Notes: generated by a model not told the origin, from the letters alone. A stretch of DNA of 7,990 nt from Deinococcus sp. (GCF_030523985.1 NZ_JAUNHK010000071.1:1-7990), one strand, 5' to 3'. Shown: positions 1 through 7,722, counted from the first letter of the stretch. Numbers and translations are program-made.

Positions 1-88
1 CCGAGCTTACGGGCTGCGGGGGCCGGGGCGCAGGGTTTGTCTGACCGGGACGCCCGAGCTCTGCGGGTTTCCGACGCCGTGAATCCGC

Positions 89-130
89 TATCTTAACTCA
101 CCTTTTTTCTTTTCAGTTGTTCCGTACATT
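89..130 (+). promoter_or_regulatory. Possible promoter region of the PTS permease gene
   Basis: Two TANNNT-type -10 candidates lie upstream of the PTS start: TATCTT at 89-94 and TACATT at 125-130. The second would place the transcript start near 137, giving a leader of about 26 nt that still contains the Shine-Dalgarno at 151-157. Neither has a recognisable TTGACA-like -35 at 16-18 nt. A T-rich run (103-113) lies between them. No convincing catabolite-repression or NagR/DasR-type operator was found. This is a weak call based only on base pattern and spacing. Confidence 0.25.
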
Positions 131-162
131 CATTTCCGTCCCTTTTCCCTGAAGGAGTTTCC

Positions 163-2262
<2,100 letters not shown>

Positions 2263-2278
2263 GTCCTCCCCGTCCCTT

Positions 2279-2316
2279 TCCCTGGCTTCGGTGTCCCTGA
2301 AGCCGGGGATTTTTTT
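2279..2316 (+). terminator. Rho-independent terminator of the PTS gene
   Basis: An 11-bp stem (2279-2289 with 2299-2309, one G·U pair) closes a 9-nt loop and runs into seven T residues (2310-2316). It begins 17 nt after the PTS stop codon. Read on the other strand there is no T tract after the stem, so it should act only on the plus strand and not on the converging lipoprotein gene. Confidence 0.9.
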
Positions 2317-2330
2317 GCTGGCTCCCGTCT

Positions 2331-2819
2331 TCAGGGCAGGCTGACCCGCACCGTCCTCGGGTCGGGCAGGGCGCACGCTGGCCCGCTGCCGTAGCCCAGT
2401 GGCGCGAGGTTGTCGCCACACACGGCGACGTAGGCCCGCGCATAACTTTCGGCAAAGCCTTCCACCGCTGGGCGGTAATACTCGCCGTACACGGCCCCCT
2501 GCGCGCCGATGCCGCCATGCCCGTATTCCAGCACCGAGGCGTCCAGACAGTGCCCGACTTCATGCGCGAGCAGCAGCGTGCGCTGCCGGGGCGTGCCGTT
2601 CAGAAAATAGTCACGGTCGAGCATGACCAGGCAGCCGTGTCCCAGCGGCACCGTGCAGCCCACCAGTTTGGGCGAGCACACGCCGAACTCCTGCCGGGAT
2701 ACCAGCCGCACCTCGCCCGCCGCATCGCCTATCCGAAAGCTCCAGCCCTCGGCGCTCAGCACACGGGGAGAGCAGGCGCTCAGCAGCGCGGCCAGGGTGA
2801 GCAGCAGGGCGCGGGGCAT
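2331..2819 (-). CDS. Small lipoprotein with HExxH zinc-metallopeptidase motif
   Basis: This 162-aa exported protein of unknown substrate has a short, Lys/Arg-poor signal peptide with lipobox LLSAC, and C16 as the lipid-modified cysteine. HEVGH at residues 86-90 gives two zinc ligands and the catalytic glutamate. EGFAESYA (120-127) offers a Glu as a likely third ligand (E120 or E124), the gluzincin pattern. Six further cysteines (48, 55, 63, 91, 134, 149) could form disulfides outside the membrane. The start at 2819 is chosen because the signal peptide begins there and AGGGAG lies 3 nt upstream; the open frame continues further upstream, but that part overlaps the divergent gene. The protein is much shorter than most secreted zinc peptidases, so it is close to a bare catalytic core. 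The gene converges on the PTS terminator and diverges from the gene at 2898. Family name not recognised; enzymatic activity is inferred from the motif alone. Confidence 0.82.
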   Translation of the reverse strand: MPRALLLTLAALLSACSPRVLSAEGWSFRIGDAAGEVRLVSRQEFGVCSPKLVGCTVPLGHGCLVMLDRDYFLNGTPRQRTLLLAHEVGHCLDASVLEYGHGGIGAQGAVYGEYYRPAVEGFAESYARAYVAVCGDNLAPLGYGSGPACALPDPRTVRVSLP

Positions 2820-2884
2820 ACGCTCCCTATTCTGGCACCCCGTCTGCGCAAAATGGCGGATAGGCAGCCGGGGCCAGCGGGGGC

Positions 2885-2890
2885 TAGTCT
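2885..2890 (+). promoter_or_regulatory. -10 box for a leaderless transcript of the 2898 gene
   Basis: TAGTCT fits the TANNNT -10 pattern of Deinococcus and ends exactly 7 nt before the ATG at 2898, so transcription would start at the A of the start codon. No Shine-Dalgarno is seen and no clear -35 lies at 17 nt. The same 7-nt spacing is found at recF and alr. Confidence 0.45.
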
Positions 2891-2897
2891 GACGGGC

Positions 2898-3377
2898 ATG
2901 AAAGACTTCGCGCCCGGTCAACGCTGGACTTACCGCACCCGCCCCGGCGAGGAGACTTCGACGCTGCTGGTGCTGGGCCGCGACCAGAACGCCGAAGGGC
3001 TGGTGGCGGTCAGCCTCAAGGTCGAAGACATTTCGCTCCGCCCGCCCATCGGCGGCACCATCACCGAGTTGCAGCACGCGCCTTTTGCCGAAGAGGTGCT
3101 GCGCCAGAGCGTGCTGGAACTGCTTCAGGAGAACGTGGCCCTGCCCGCCGACCTGGGCAGCTACGAGGCGTGGCGGCTGGCCTTCGAGACGGGAGAAGTC
3201 GGGGCCTTCGACCTGGCGCTGGCCGATACGCTCGACCTGATTGACCGCGCGACCGGGCAGCAACCGCCCTCGCCGGAGCATCCGCTGTTTACCAAAACCA
3301 ACCTGCGAATCATCGAACCCGCCACGGAGGAAGTGCCGAACTCGCCCATTCCCCAGGGGCGCAGGGGGCAGGCGTAA
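2898..3377 (+). CDS. Conserved-looking hypothetical protein, 159 aa
   Basis: I do not recognise this protein. It starts MKDFAPGQRWTYRTR, has no signal peptide or membrane segment, and is acidic and probably cytoplasmic. The N-terminal 50 residues alternate like beta strands (WTYRTR, STLLVLGRD, LVAVSLKVEDI). A helical, Leu/Glu-rich middle follows (about 60-85: APFAEEVLRQSVLELLQ), and the last 15-20 residues look disordered. The start at 2898 is preferred because a -10 box sits 7 nt upstream and no Shine-Dalgarno is present anywhere near. The frame stays open back to 2517, but that part is antisense to the lipoprotein gene and does not look like protein. The neighbours give no functional hint. 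Third-position GC bias is typical of the window, so it is probably a real native gene. Confidence 0.75.
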   Translation: MKDFAPGQRWTYRTRPGEETSTLLVLGRDQNAEGLVAVSLKVEDISLRPPIGGTITELQHAPFAEEVLRQSVLELLQENVALPADLGSYEAWRLAFETGEVGAFDLALADTLDLIDRATGQQPPSPEHPLFTKTNLRIIEPATEEVPNSPIPQGRRGQA

Positions 3378-3387
3378 GGGAAAAGTT

Positions 3388-3459
3388 CGTCGAGGAGTCC
3401 GGAAGTCGGGAGGCCGAGAAAGCCGAGTCTTGACGCCTGGACTGCTTGACCCCTCGACC
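3388..3459. repeat. Inverted block of nine octamer repeats upstream of recF
   Basis: The stretch splits into nine 8-bp units without a gap. Five units (3388-3427) read in the plus direction, such as CGTCGAGG and AGTCCGGA. Four units (3428-3459) read in the minus direction, where they become GGTCGAGG and three relatives ending in CGTCAAGA. The outermost units match in 7 of 8 positions as inverted repeats and the inner ones in about half, so an imperfect hairpin is possible. The minus-strand units belong to the same family as the block at 7722-7761. The block lies between the stop of the 159-aa gene and the recF promoter. It has no T tract, so it is not a standard terminator. Too short and without spacers for a CRISPR array. 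Confidence 0.75.
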
Positions 3460-3515
3460 AGGGCCTCGTCCCCGCCGCAGAGTCGGCCTTACAGTCCTGA
3501 CAGGGCTGCCGCGCC

Positions 3516-3521
3516 TACAAT
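3516..3521 (+). promoter_or_regulatory. -10 box of the recF operon, leaderless start
   Basis: TACAAT is a near-consensus -10 box that ends exactly 7 nt before the GTG at 3529, predicting a transcript that begins at that start codon. No -35 fits at 17 nt; CTGACA at 3497-3502 is only 13 nt away. The box overlaps the alternative ATG at 3520, which would then be absent from the mRNA. Confidence 0.55.
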
Positions 3522-3528
3522 GGGGGAT

Positions 3529-4608
3529 GTGCGTCTCTCGGCCCTCTCGACCCTGAATTACCGGAATCTCGCGCCTGGGACGCTCGATTTCCCGGAAGGC
3601 GTGACCGGTATCTACGGCGAGAACGGGGCGGGCAAGACCAATCTGCTCGAAGCCGCGTACCTCGCCCTGACCGGGCAGACCGATGCGCCGCGCCTGGAAC
3701 AACTCATTCAGGCGGGCGAAACTGAAGCCTACGTGCGGGCCGACTTGCAGCAGGGCGGCAGCCTCAGCATTCAGGAAGTGGGGCTGGGGCGGGGGCGGCG
3801 GCAGCTCAAGGTGGATGGCGTGCGGGTCAGGACCGGCGACCTGCCACGCGGCGGCGCGGTGTGGATTCGCCCGGAGGACAGCGAACTGGTGTTCGGGCCA
3901 CCGTCGGGCCGCCGGGCTTACCTCGACTCGCTGCTGTCGCGCCTCAGCGCCCGCTACGGCGAGCAGCTTTCACGGTACGAGCGCACCGTGTCGCAGCGAA
4001 ACGCCGCCCTGCGGGCCGGGGAAGAATGGGCCATGCACGTCTGGGACGATGTGCTGGTCAAACTCGGCACCGACATCATGCAGTTTCGCCGCCGTGCCCT
4101 GACCCGGCTGGACGAACTCGCCCGCGAAGCCAACGCCAACCTGGGCAGCCGCAAACCGCTGACGCTGACGCTCTCCGAGACCACCTCGCCCGACACCTAC
4201 GCCGCCGATCTGCGGAGCCGCCGCGCCGAGGAACTGGCCCGTGGTTCCACCGTGACCGGGCCGCACCGCGACGACCTGCTGCTCACCCTGGGCGACTTTC
4301 CCGCCAGCGACTACGCCAGCCGGGGCGAAGGCCGCACGGTGGCCCTGGCCCTGCGCCGCGCCGAACTGGAACTATTGCGCGAAAAATTCGGTGAAGACCC
4401 GGTGCTGCTCCTCGACGACTTCACCGCCGAACTCGACCCGCACCGCCGCCAGTACCTGCTCGACCTCGCCGCCAGCGTGCCCCAGGCCATCGTGACCGGA
4501 ACCGAACGTGCCCCCGGTGCCGTGCTGACCCTGCAAGCTCAGGCGGGGCGCTTTACGCCCGTGGAAAGGGTGGAGGGTAAAGAGTGGAGGGTAGAGGGAA
4601 CAGCATGA
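3529..4608 (+). CDS. recF: DNA replication and repair protein RecF
   Basis: RecF is an SMC/ABC-like DNA-binding ATPase that, with RecO and RecR, helps load RecA onto gapped, SSB-coated DNA. In Deinococcus, which lacks RecBCD, this is a main route of double-strand break repair. The 359-aa protein has Walker A GENGAGKT (30-37), an ABC-signature-like SRGEGRT (264-270), Walker B LLLDD (293-297) and a D-loop ELD (301-303). STVTGPHRDD (240-249) is also highly typical of RecF. The GTG start at 3529 is preferred over the ATG at 3520: it lies 7 nt after a TACAAT box, and it puts the YRN motif at residue 11, as in Bacillus RecF. Starting at 3520 would add three residues. The last 13-15 residues are encoded by a heptad repeat that forms a hairpin with downstream sequence, so the tail is probably not conserved. 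The gene heads the recF-dciA-fni operon. Confidence 0.96.
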   Translation: MRLSALSTLNYRNLAPGTLDFPEGVTGIYGENGAGKTNLLEAAYLALTGQTDAPRLEQLIQAGETEAYVRADLQQGGSLSIQEVGLGRGRRQLKVDGVRVRTGDLPRGGAVWIRPEDSELVFGPPSGRRAYLDSLLSRLSARYGEQLSRYERTVSQRNAALRAGEEWAMHVWDDVLVKLGTDIMQFRRRALTRLDELAREANANLGSRKPLTLTLSETTSPDTYAADLRSRRAEELARGSTVTGPHRDDLLLTLGDFPASDYASRGEGRTVALALRRAELELLREKFGEDPVLLLDDFTAELDPHRRQYLLDLAASVPQAIVTGTERAPGAVLTLQAQAGRFTPVERVEGKEWRVEGTA

Positions 4609-4642
4609 ACCTCTCTACGCTCCGCTCTCTGCCCTCTGCCCT
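4567..4642 (+). repeat. Long heptad-built inverted repeat across the recF stop codon
   Basis: Positions 4567-4598 can pair with 4611-4642. Of 32 positions, 30 pair, five of them as G·U, with mismatches only at 4590/4619 and 4580/4629. The loop is 12 nt (4599-4610) and contains the recF stop. Both arms are tandem heptads of the type RGYRRAG: the left arm carries units such as GGTGGAG and GGTAGAG, and the right arm carries relatives such as GGCAGAG on the opposite strand, continuing to about 4654. No T tract follows, so it is not a classical terminator. It could be a small mobile repeat, an RNA-processing site or a translation-coupling element between recF and dciA. Confidence 0.85.
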
Positions 4643-4673
4643 CCGCCCTCCGCCCCTCTGCGGCACCCCATGA
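4605..4673 (+). CDS. Possible 22-codon linker ORF between recF and dciA
   Basis: This ATG overlaps the recF stop as ATGA (4605-4608), and its own TGA overlaps the dciA ATG as ATGA (4670-4673). GAGGG at 4594-4598 lies 6 nt upstream and could serve as a Shine-Dalgarno. The 22-aa product (begins MNLSTLRSLPSAL, then Pro-rich) comes from the right arm of the heptad inverted repeat, so the peptide itself is probably not functional. Its likely role, if translated, is to carry ribosomes through the hairpin to dciA, which lacks a visible ribosome-binding site. Chance cannot be excluded without relatives or ribosome data. Confidence 0.3.
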   Translation: MNLSTLRSLPSALRPPPLCGTP

Positions 4674-5545
4674 CCCGCCGCAGATCCGGCCCCCTCGACA
4701 TGTCCGTGCTGATGGGCGCGACGCTGGCACAGGGCAAACTCGGCACGGGCGTGCAGCGGGCGCGGGCGCTGCTGCTGTGGCCTCAGGCGGTCGGCCCCGA
4801 AATTTCCCGGCTGACCCGGCCCCGTTCGGTGCAGGGCGGCACGCTCTTTGTCGAGGTGCGGGACAGTGCGGCGGCCCACCACCTCACCATGCAGCGCCAC
4901 CACTTCCTGGAGCGGCTCAACAGCCTGCTGGACGAACGGCAGCGCCTCACCGAACTGCGCTTTTCGGTGGGCCACATCCGGCCCCCGCCCGACGCTCCCC
5001 GCGCCGCGCCACTGCCCGCGCCTGACCGCGCCCGCGCCCGCAAACTGGTCAAAGAGGTGGCCGACCCCGAACTCAAGCAGGTCGCGCTGAGGGCCGCCGA
5101 AGCCGTGACCCGCGCCCGGCGCTGGCGCGAGGAACAGGGCTGGCGGCCCTGCCCGGTGTGCGGCGAACCCAGCCCGCCCAAGCCCGCGCAGGAGCCCTGC
5201 CGCGACTGCGCCCTGACGCTGGACGACCCGTTGGTGCGCCGGGCCGCCCGGCTGCTGCTGCGCGACCCCGAGGGGCTGGCGGGCCTGCGCGAACGCCTGG
5301 GCGACAGCGGAGCCACCGGAGCGAGGTATCTGGCGCTGCGGCAACTGGAAGAGCAGCTCGACCTGCTGGCCCTGGAGTGCGCCCGCAGCGGCGGCGAGGA
5401 GGGATATGTGATGTTCCTGAAGGCACAGGCCGAAACCTATTTGTGTTTGCACCTGGGCAAATCCCGCTCGGAGCTGCGCCGCACCGACCGCCGCGCCCTG
5501 CCCGAAAAGGCGCGGCAGGTGCTGGGTGCCGGGAGAGACACATGA
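4670..5545 (+). CDS. dciA: DciA-type helicase-associated protein (DUF721) with C-terminal zinc ribbon
   Basis: DciA is the ancestral bacterial partner of the replicative helicase DnaB, used where the phage-derived loaders DnaC or DnaI are absent. The 291-aa protein has a DUF721 core at about residues 28-105. It includes LLLWPQAVGPEI (34-45), with the typical W and VG, then GGTLFVEVRDSAAAHHL (56-72) and a helix ending ERLN. A Pro/Ala-rich linker (104-120) and a basic helix follow, then a four-cysteine zinc ribbon (C161-x2-C164, C177-x2-C180) and a helical C-terminus (185-280). Most DUF721 proteins are much shorter, about 100-170 aa, so the zinc-ribbon half is an unusual addition. The start at 4670 has no Shine-Dalgarno but sits on an ATGA overlap with a mini-ORF; M11 (4700) and M15 (4712) are alternatives. 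Position right after recF agrees with the common recF-DUF721 neighbourhood. The 3' end overlaps fni by ATGA. Confidence 0.85.
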   Translation: MTRRRSGPLDMSVLMGATLAQGKLGTGVQRARALLLWPQAVGPEISRLTRPRSVQGGTLFVEVRDSAAAHHLTMQRHHFLERLNSLLDERQRLTELRFSVGHIRPPPDAPRAAPLPAPDRARARKLVKEVADPELKQVALRAAEAVTRARRWREEQGWRPCPVCGEPSPPKPAQEPCRDCALTLDDPLVRRAARLLLRDPEGLAGLRERLGDSGATGARYLALRQLEEQLDLLALECARSGGEEGYVMFLKAQAETYLCLHLGKSRSELRRTDRRALPEKARQVLGAGRDT

Positions 5546-6576
5546 GCGCCGGGCGACTCGAACTCCGCAAACTGCGCCACATCGAAGCCTGCCTGCTGCC
5601 CGAAAGCCAGTATCAGAAGGTCAAGACGGGCCTGGAAACGGTGCCCTGGCCCTACCGCGCCCTGCCGGAAGGCGACCTGGAGGACGTGCGCCTGAACACC
5701 ACGTTTCTGGGACGGCCCCTTAAAGCTCCGCTGCTGATCGGGGCCATGACGGGCGGCGCGGAGAAGGCGCGGCAAATCAACCGGAATCTGGCGCTGGCGG
5801 CCAAAAATCTGGGAATCGGCATGATGCTGGGGTCACAGCGGGTCATGCTGGAACGGCCCGAAACCTGGGACACCTTCAACGTGCGTGAGGTCGCTCACGA
5901 TATCCTGCTCATCGGCAACCTCGGCGCGGCGCAGTTCATGCTGGGCTACGGGGCCGCCGAAGCCCGCCGCGCCGTAGACGAGGTGATGGGCGACGCCCTC
6001 GCCATTCACCTCAATCCCCTTCAGGAAGCCATGCAACTCGGCGGCGACACCCGCTGGAAAGGGCTGGCCCACCGACTGAAACAGGTGGCCCGCGAACTCG
6101 ATTTTCCGGTCATCGTCAAGGAAGTCGGGCACGGGCTGGACGCGCAGACGCTGCAACTCCTCGCGGATGGCCCTTTCGCGGCCTTCGATGTGGCGGGCGC
6201 AGGCGGCACGAGTTGGGCGCGGGTCGAGCAACTCGTGGCGCACGGACGGGTCATCGCGCCCGACCTGTGTGAACTGGGCATTCCGACAGCGCAAGCCCTC
6301 CGGCAGGCCAAAACCGCTGTGCCCCAGACCCCGCTGATCGCCTCGGGCGGCATTCGGAGCGGGCTGGACGCGGCGCGGGCGCTGTGGCTGGGGGCCGAGG
6401 TGGTGGCGGTGGCCCGGCCCCTGCTCGAACCCGCCCTGGACAGCAGCGCCGCCGCCGAAGCGTGGCTGAGGAACTTCATCCAGGAGTTGCGGGTGGCCCT
6501 CTTCGTGGGCGGATTCAAAGACCTGCGGGCGCTGCGGGCCGCCGGAGACGCGGCGCGGGGGGCGCAAGCGGGCTGA
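5542..6576 (+). CDS. fni: Isopentenyl-diphosphate delta-isomerase, type 2 (FMN-dependent)
   Basis: This cytoplasmic flavoenzyme interconverts isopentenyl and dimethylallyl diphosphate, feeding carotenoid, menaquinone and undecaprenyl synthesis. The 344-aa protein is a full-length TIM barrel. It shows the N-terminal substrate motif R9-K10-x2-H13-I14, then MTGG (69-72) and GSQR (97-100). HLNPLQE (156-162) follows, with the catalytic Gln161 and metal-binding Glu162. VKEVG (192-196), AGAGGTSWA (218-226) and the phosphate-binding ASGGIRSG (267-274) complete the flavin and diphosphate sites. The ATG overlaps the dciA stop as ATGA, and GGGAG lies 6 nt upstream, so it is translationally coupled in the recF-dciA operon. 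The last 15 or so residues are Ala/Gly-rich and probably disordered. No terminator is visible in the 13 nt before the converging alr stop codon. Confidence 0.95.
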   Translation: MSAGRLELRKLRHIEACLLPESQYQKVKTGLETVPWPYRALPEGDLEDVRLNTTFLGRPLKAPLLIGAMTGGAEKARQINRNLALAAKNLGIGMMLGSQRVMLERPETWDTFNVREVAHDILLIGNLGAAQFMLGYGAAEARRAVDEVMGDALAIHLNPLQEAMQLGGDTRWKGLAHRLKQVARELDFPVIVKEVGHGLDAQTLQLLADGPFAAFDVAGAGGTSWARVEQLVAHGRVIAPDLCELGIPTAQALRQAKTAVPQTPLIASGGIRSGLDAARALWLGAEVVAVARPLLEPALDSSAAAEAWLRNFIQELRVALFVGGFKDLRALRAAGDAARGAQAG

Positions 6577-6589
6577 GCAAGACTCCGTT

Positions 6590-7648
6590 CTACTCTGCCA
6601 GCCGCCGCTCTACCCGCCCGCCCACTCCGGTCAGCACCTCGTATTCGATGGTGTCCCCCCAGGCCGCCACGTCGGTCACGCTGATTTCGCCCGCGCCCCA
6701 GACTTCGGCCCAGTCGCCCACCTTTACGTCCAATCCGGTCACGTCCACCATCACCTGGTCCATGCAAACGCGGCCCAGCACCGGGCGACGCTCGCCGCCG
6801 ATGATGACCGAGGCGCGGCCCGTGGCGTTGCGCGGGTAGCCGTCGGCGTAGCCCAGGCCAACCACGGCGATTTCGGTGTCCTGCTCAGCCCGCCACAGCC
6901 CGCCGTAGCTGACCGTTTCACCCGTGTAGGCCGTGTGGCGCTGCGTCACCCGCGCCCGCAAGGTCATGACCGGGCGCAGGTCACACACGCCGCGCAGATG
7001 CTCTGGGGCAAAGCCGTAGGACGCCAGCCCAGGCCGGGCCAGGCTCATGCCGTCCAGTCGCCCAAAACTGAGGATGCTGCCCCCGTTGGCGCAGTGGGCC
7101 AGGGCAGGCGGCAGGGCGTCCAGCACGCCCCGGAAGCGTTCGAGTTGGGTGCGGGCAAACGACAAATCCGCTTCGTCGGCGGTGGCGAAATGGGTGTAGA
7201 TGCCCTCCAGTTGCCCCCGCTCTGCCAGCGTCCGGCCCACGTTCACCGCGTCGGCGGGCCGCGCTCCCAGGCGGTTCATGCCCGTGTCCACCTTCAGGTG
7301 CGCCCTGGCGTGGGCAGGCAGCGCCCCCGCCTCCGCCAGCGTACCCACAGGCAGCCGCACGCCCAGGTCAGCCAGCGGCCCCACCTCGCCCGGCGCGGGC
7401 GGCGTGAGCAGCAAAATGGGCTTGCCGGGCACAGCTTGGGCCAGCGCCGCCGCCTCTGCCGGGGTCGCCACCGCCAGCCCCCACACGTCGGGGTGCGCTG
7501 CCGCCACCCGGCCCACCAGCGTCATGCCGTGCCCGTAGGCGTCGGCCTTGACGGGGAGCAGCAACTGCGTCCCGCTCCGCGCCGCCAGTGCGCTCAGGTT
7601 GTTCTGAAGGGCGGCGGCAGAAATGTGAGCGACAGCGCGGGCTTGCAT
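6590..7648 (-). CDS. alr: Alanine racemase (PLP-dependent)
   Basis: Alr converts L- to D-alanine for peptidoglycan cross-linking in the cytoplasm. The 352-aa protein has the PLP lysine K34 in VKADAYGHG and the segment HLKVDTGMNRLG (117-128), in which K119 matches the carbamylated lysine and R126 the PLP-nitrogen arginine of Geobacillus Alr. The catalytic tyrosine Y248 lies in VSYGG, and GYADGYPR (266-273) and CMDQVMVDV (295-303) are family motifs. The start at 7648 is chosen because the fold begins there (ARAVAHISAAALQNNL) and because a well-spaced promoter ends 7 nt upstream. The frame is open back to 7759, but that extra part covers the promoter and repeats. There is no Shine-Dalgarno, consistent with a leaderless mRNA. 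The gene converges on fni with 13 nt between stop codons. Confidence 0.96.
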   Translation of the reverse strand: MQARAVAHISAAALQNNLSALAARSGTQLLLPVKADAYGHGMTLVGRVAAAHPDVWGLAVATPAEAAALAQAVPGKPILLLTPPAPGEVGPLADLGVRLPVGTLAEAGALPAHARAHLKVDTGMNRLGARPADAVNVGRTLAERGQLEGIYTHFATADEADLSFARTQLERFRGVLDALPPALAHCANGGSILSFGRLDGMSLARPGLASYGFAPEHLRGVCDLRPVMTLRARVTQRHTAYTGETVSYGGLWRAEQDTEIAVVGLGYADGYPRNATGRASVIIGGERRPVLGRVCMDQVMVDVTGLDVKVGDWAEVWGAGEISVTDVAAWGDTIEYEVLTGVGGRVERRLAE

Positions 7649-7655
7649 GACGGGC

Positions 7656-7684
7656 AGAATAGCCCCGCGCCCCGACCCTGCCAA
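7656..7684 (-). promoter_or_regulatory. alr promoter, leaderless
   Basis: On the minus strand, TTGGCA (7684-7679) and TATTCT (7661-7656) are separated by 17 nt. The -10 ends 7 nt before the alr ATG, so transcription should start at the start codon. This is the best-matched promoter in the window. The -35 lies 6 nt from the hairpin at 7691-7722, which suggests either a terminator for an upstream minus-strand gene or a control site. Confidence 0.75.
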
Positions 7685-7690
7685 GAAGAC

Positions 7691-7722
7691 CACCAACCGC
7701 CGAAGAAGTGCAGCGGTTGGTG
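7691..7722. repeat. Perfect 10-bp inverted repeat (hairpin) upstream of alr
   Basis: CACCAACCGC (7691-7700) is followed after 12 nt by its exact reverse complement (7713-7722). Read on the minus strand, the stem is followed by GTCTTCTTGG, a broken T tract, so it may be a weak terminator for a minus-strand gene ending at 7756. It lies directly upstream of the alr -35, so an operator role is also possible. No T tract follows on the plus strand. Confidence 0.6.

Noticed and set aside
2517..2897. Longer N-terminus for the 159-aa protein starting at 2517
   Set aside because: The extra 127 residues are antisense to the lipoprotein gene, have low-quality composition, and lie upstream of the leaderless promoter.
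3388..3459. CRISPR array
   Set aside because: Units are 8 bp, contiguous, without spacers and change strand halfway.
3241..3528. Longer N-terminus for RecF starting at 3241
   Set aside because: It would overlap the 159-aa gene in another frame and run through the octamer repeat; RecF proteins start just before the YRN motif.
3378..3528. Radiation/desiccation response palindrome upstream of recF
   Set aside because: No 17-bp palindrome resembling that motif is present; the only structure is the octamer repeat and the -10 box.
6577..6589. Bidirectional terminator between fni and alr
   Set aside because: Only 13 nt lie between the stop codons and no inverted repeat or T tract is seen.
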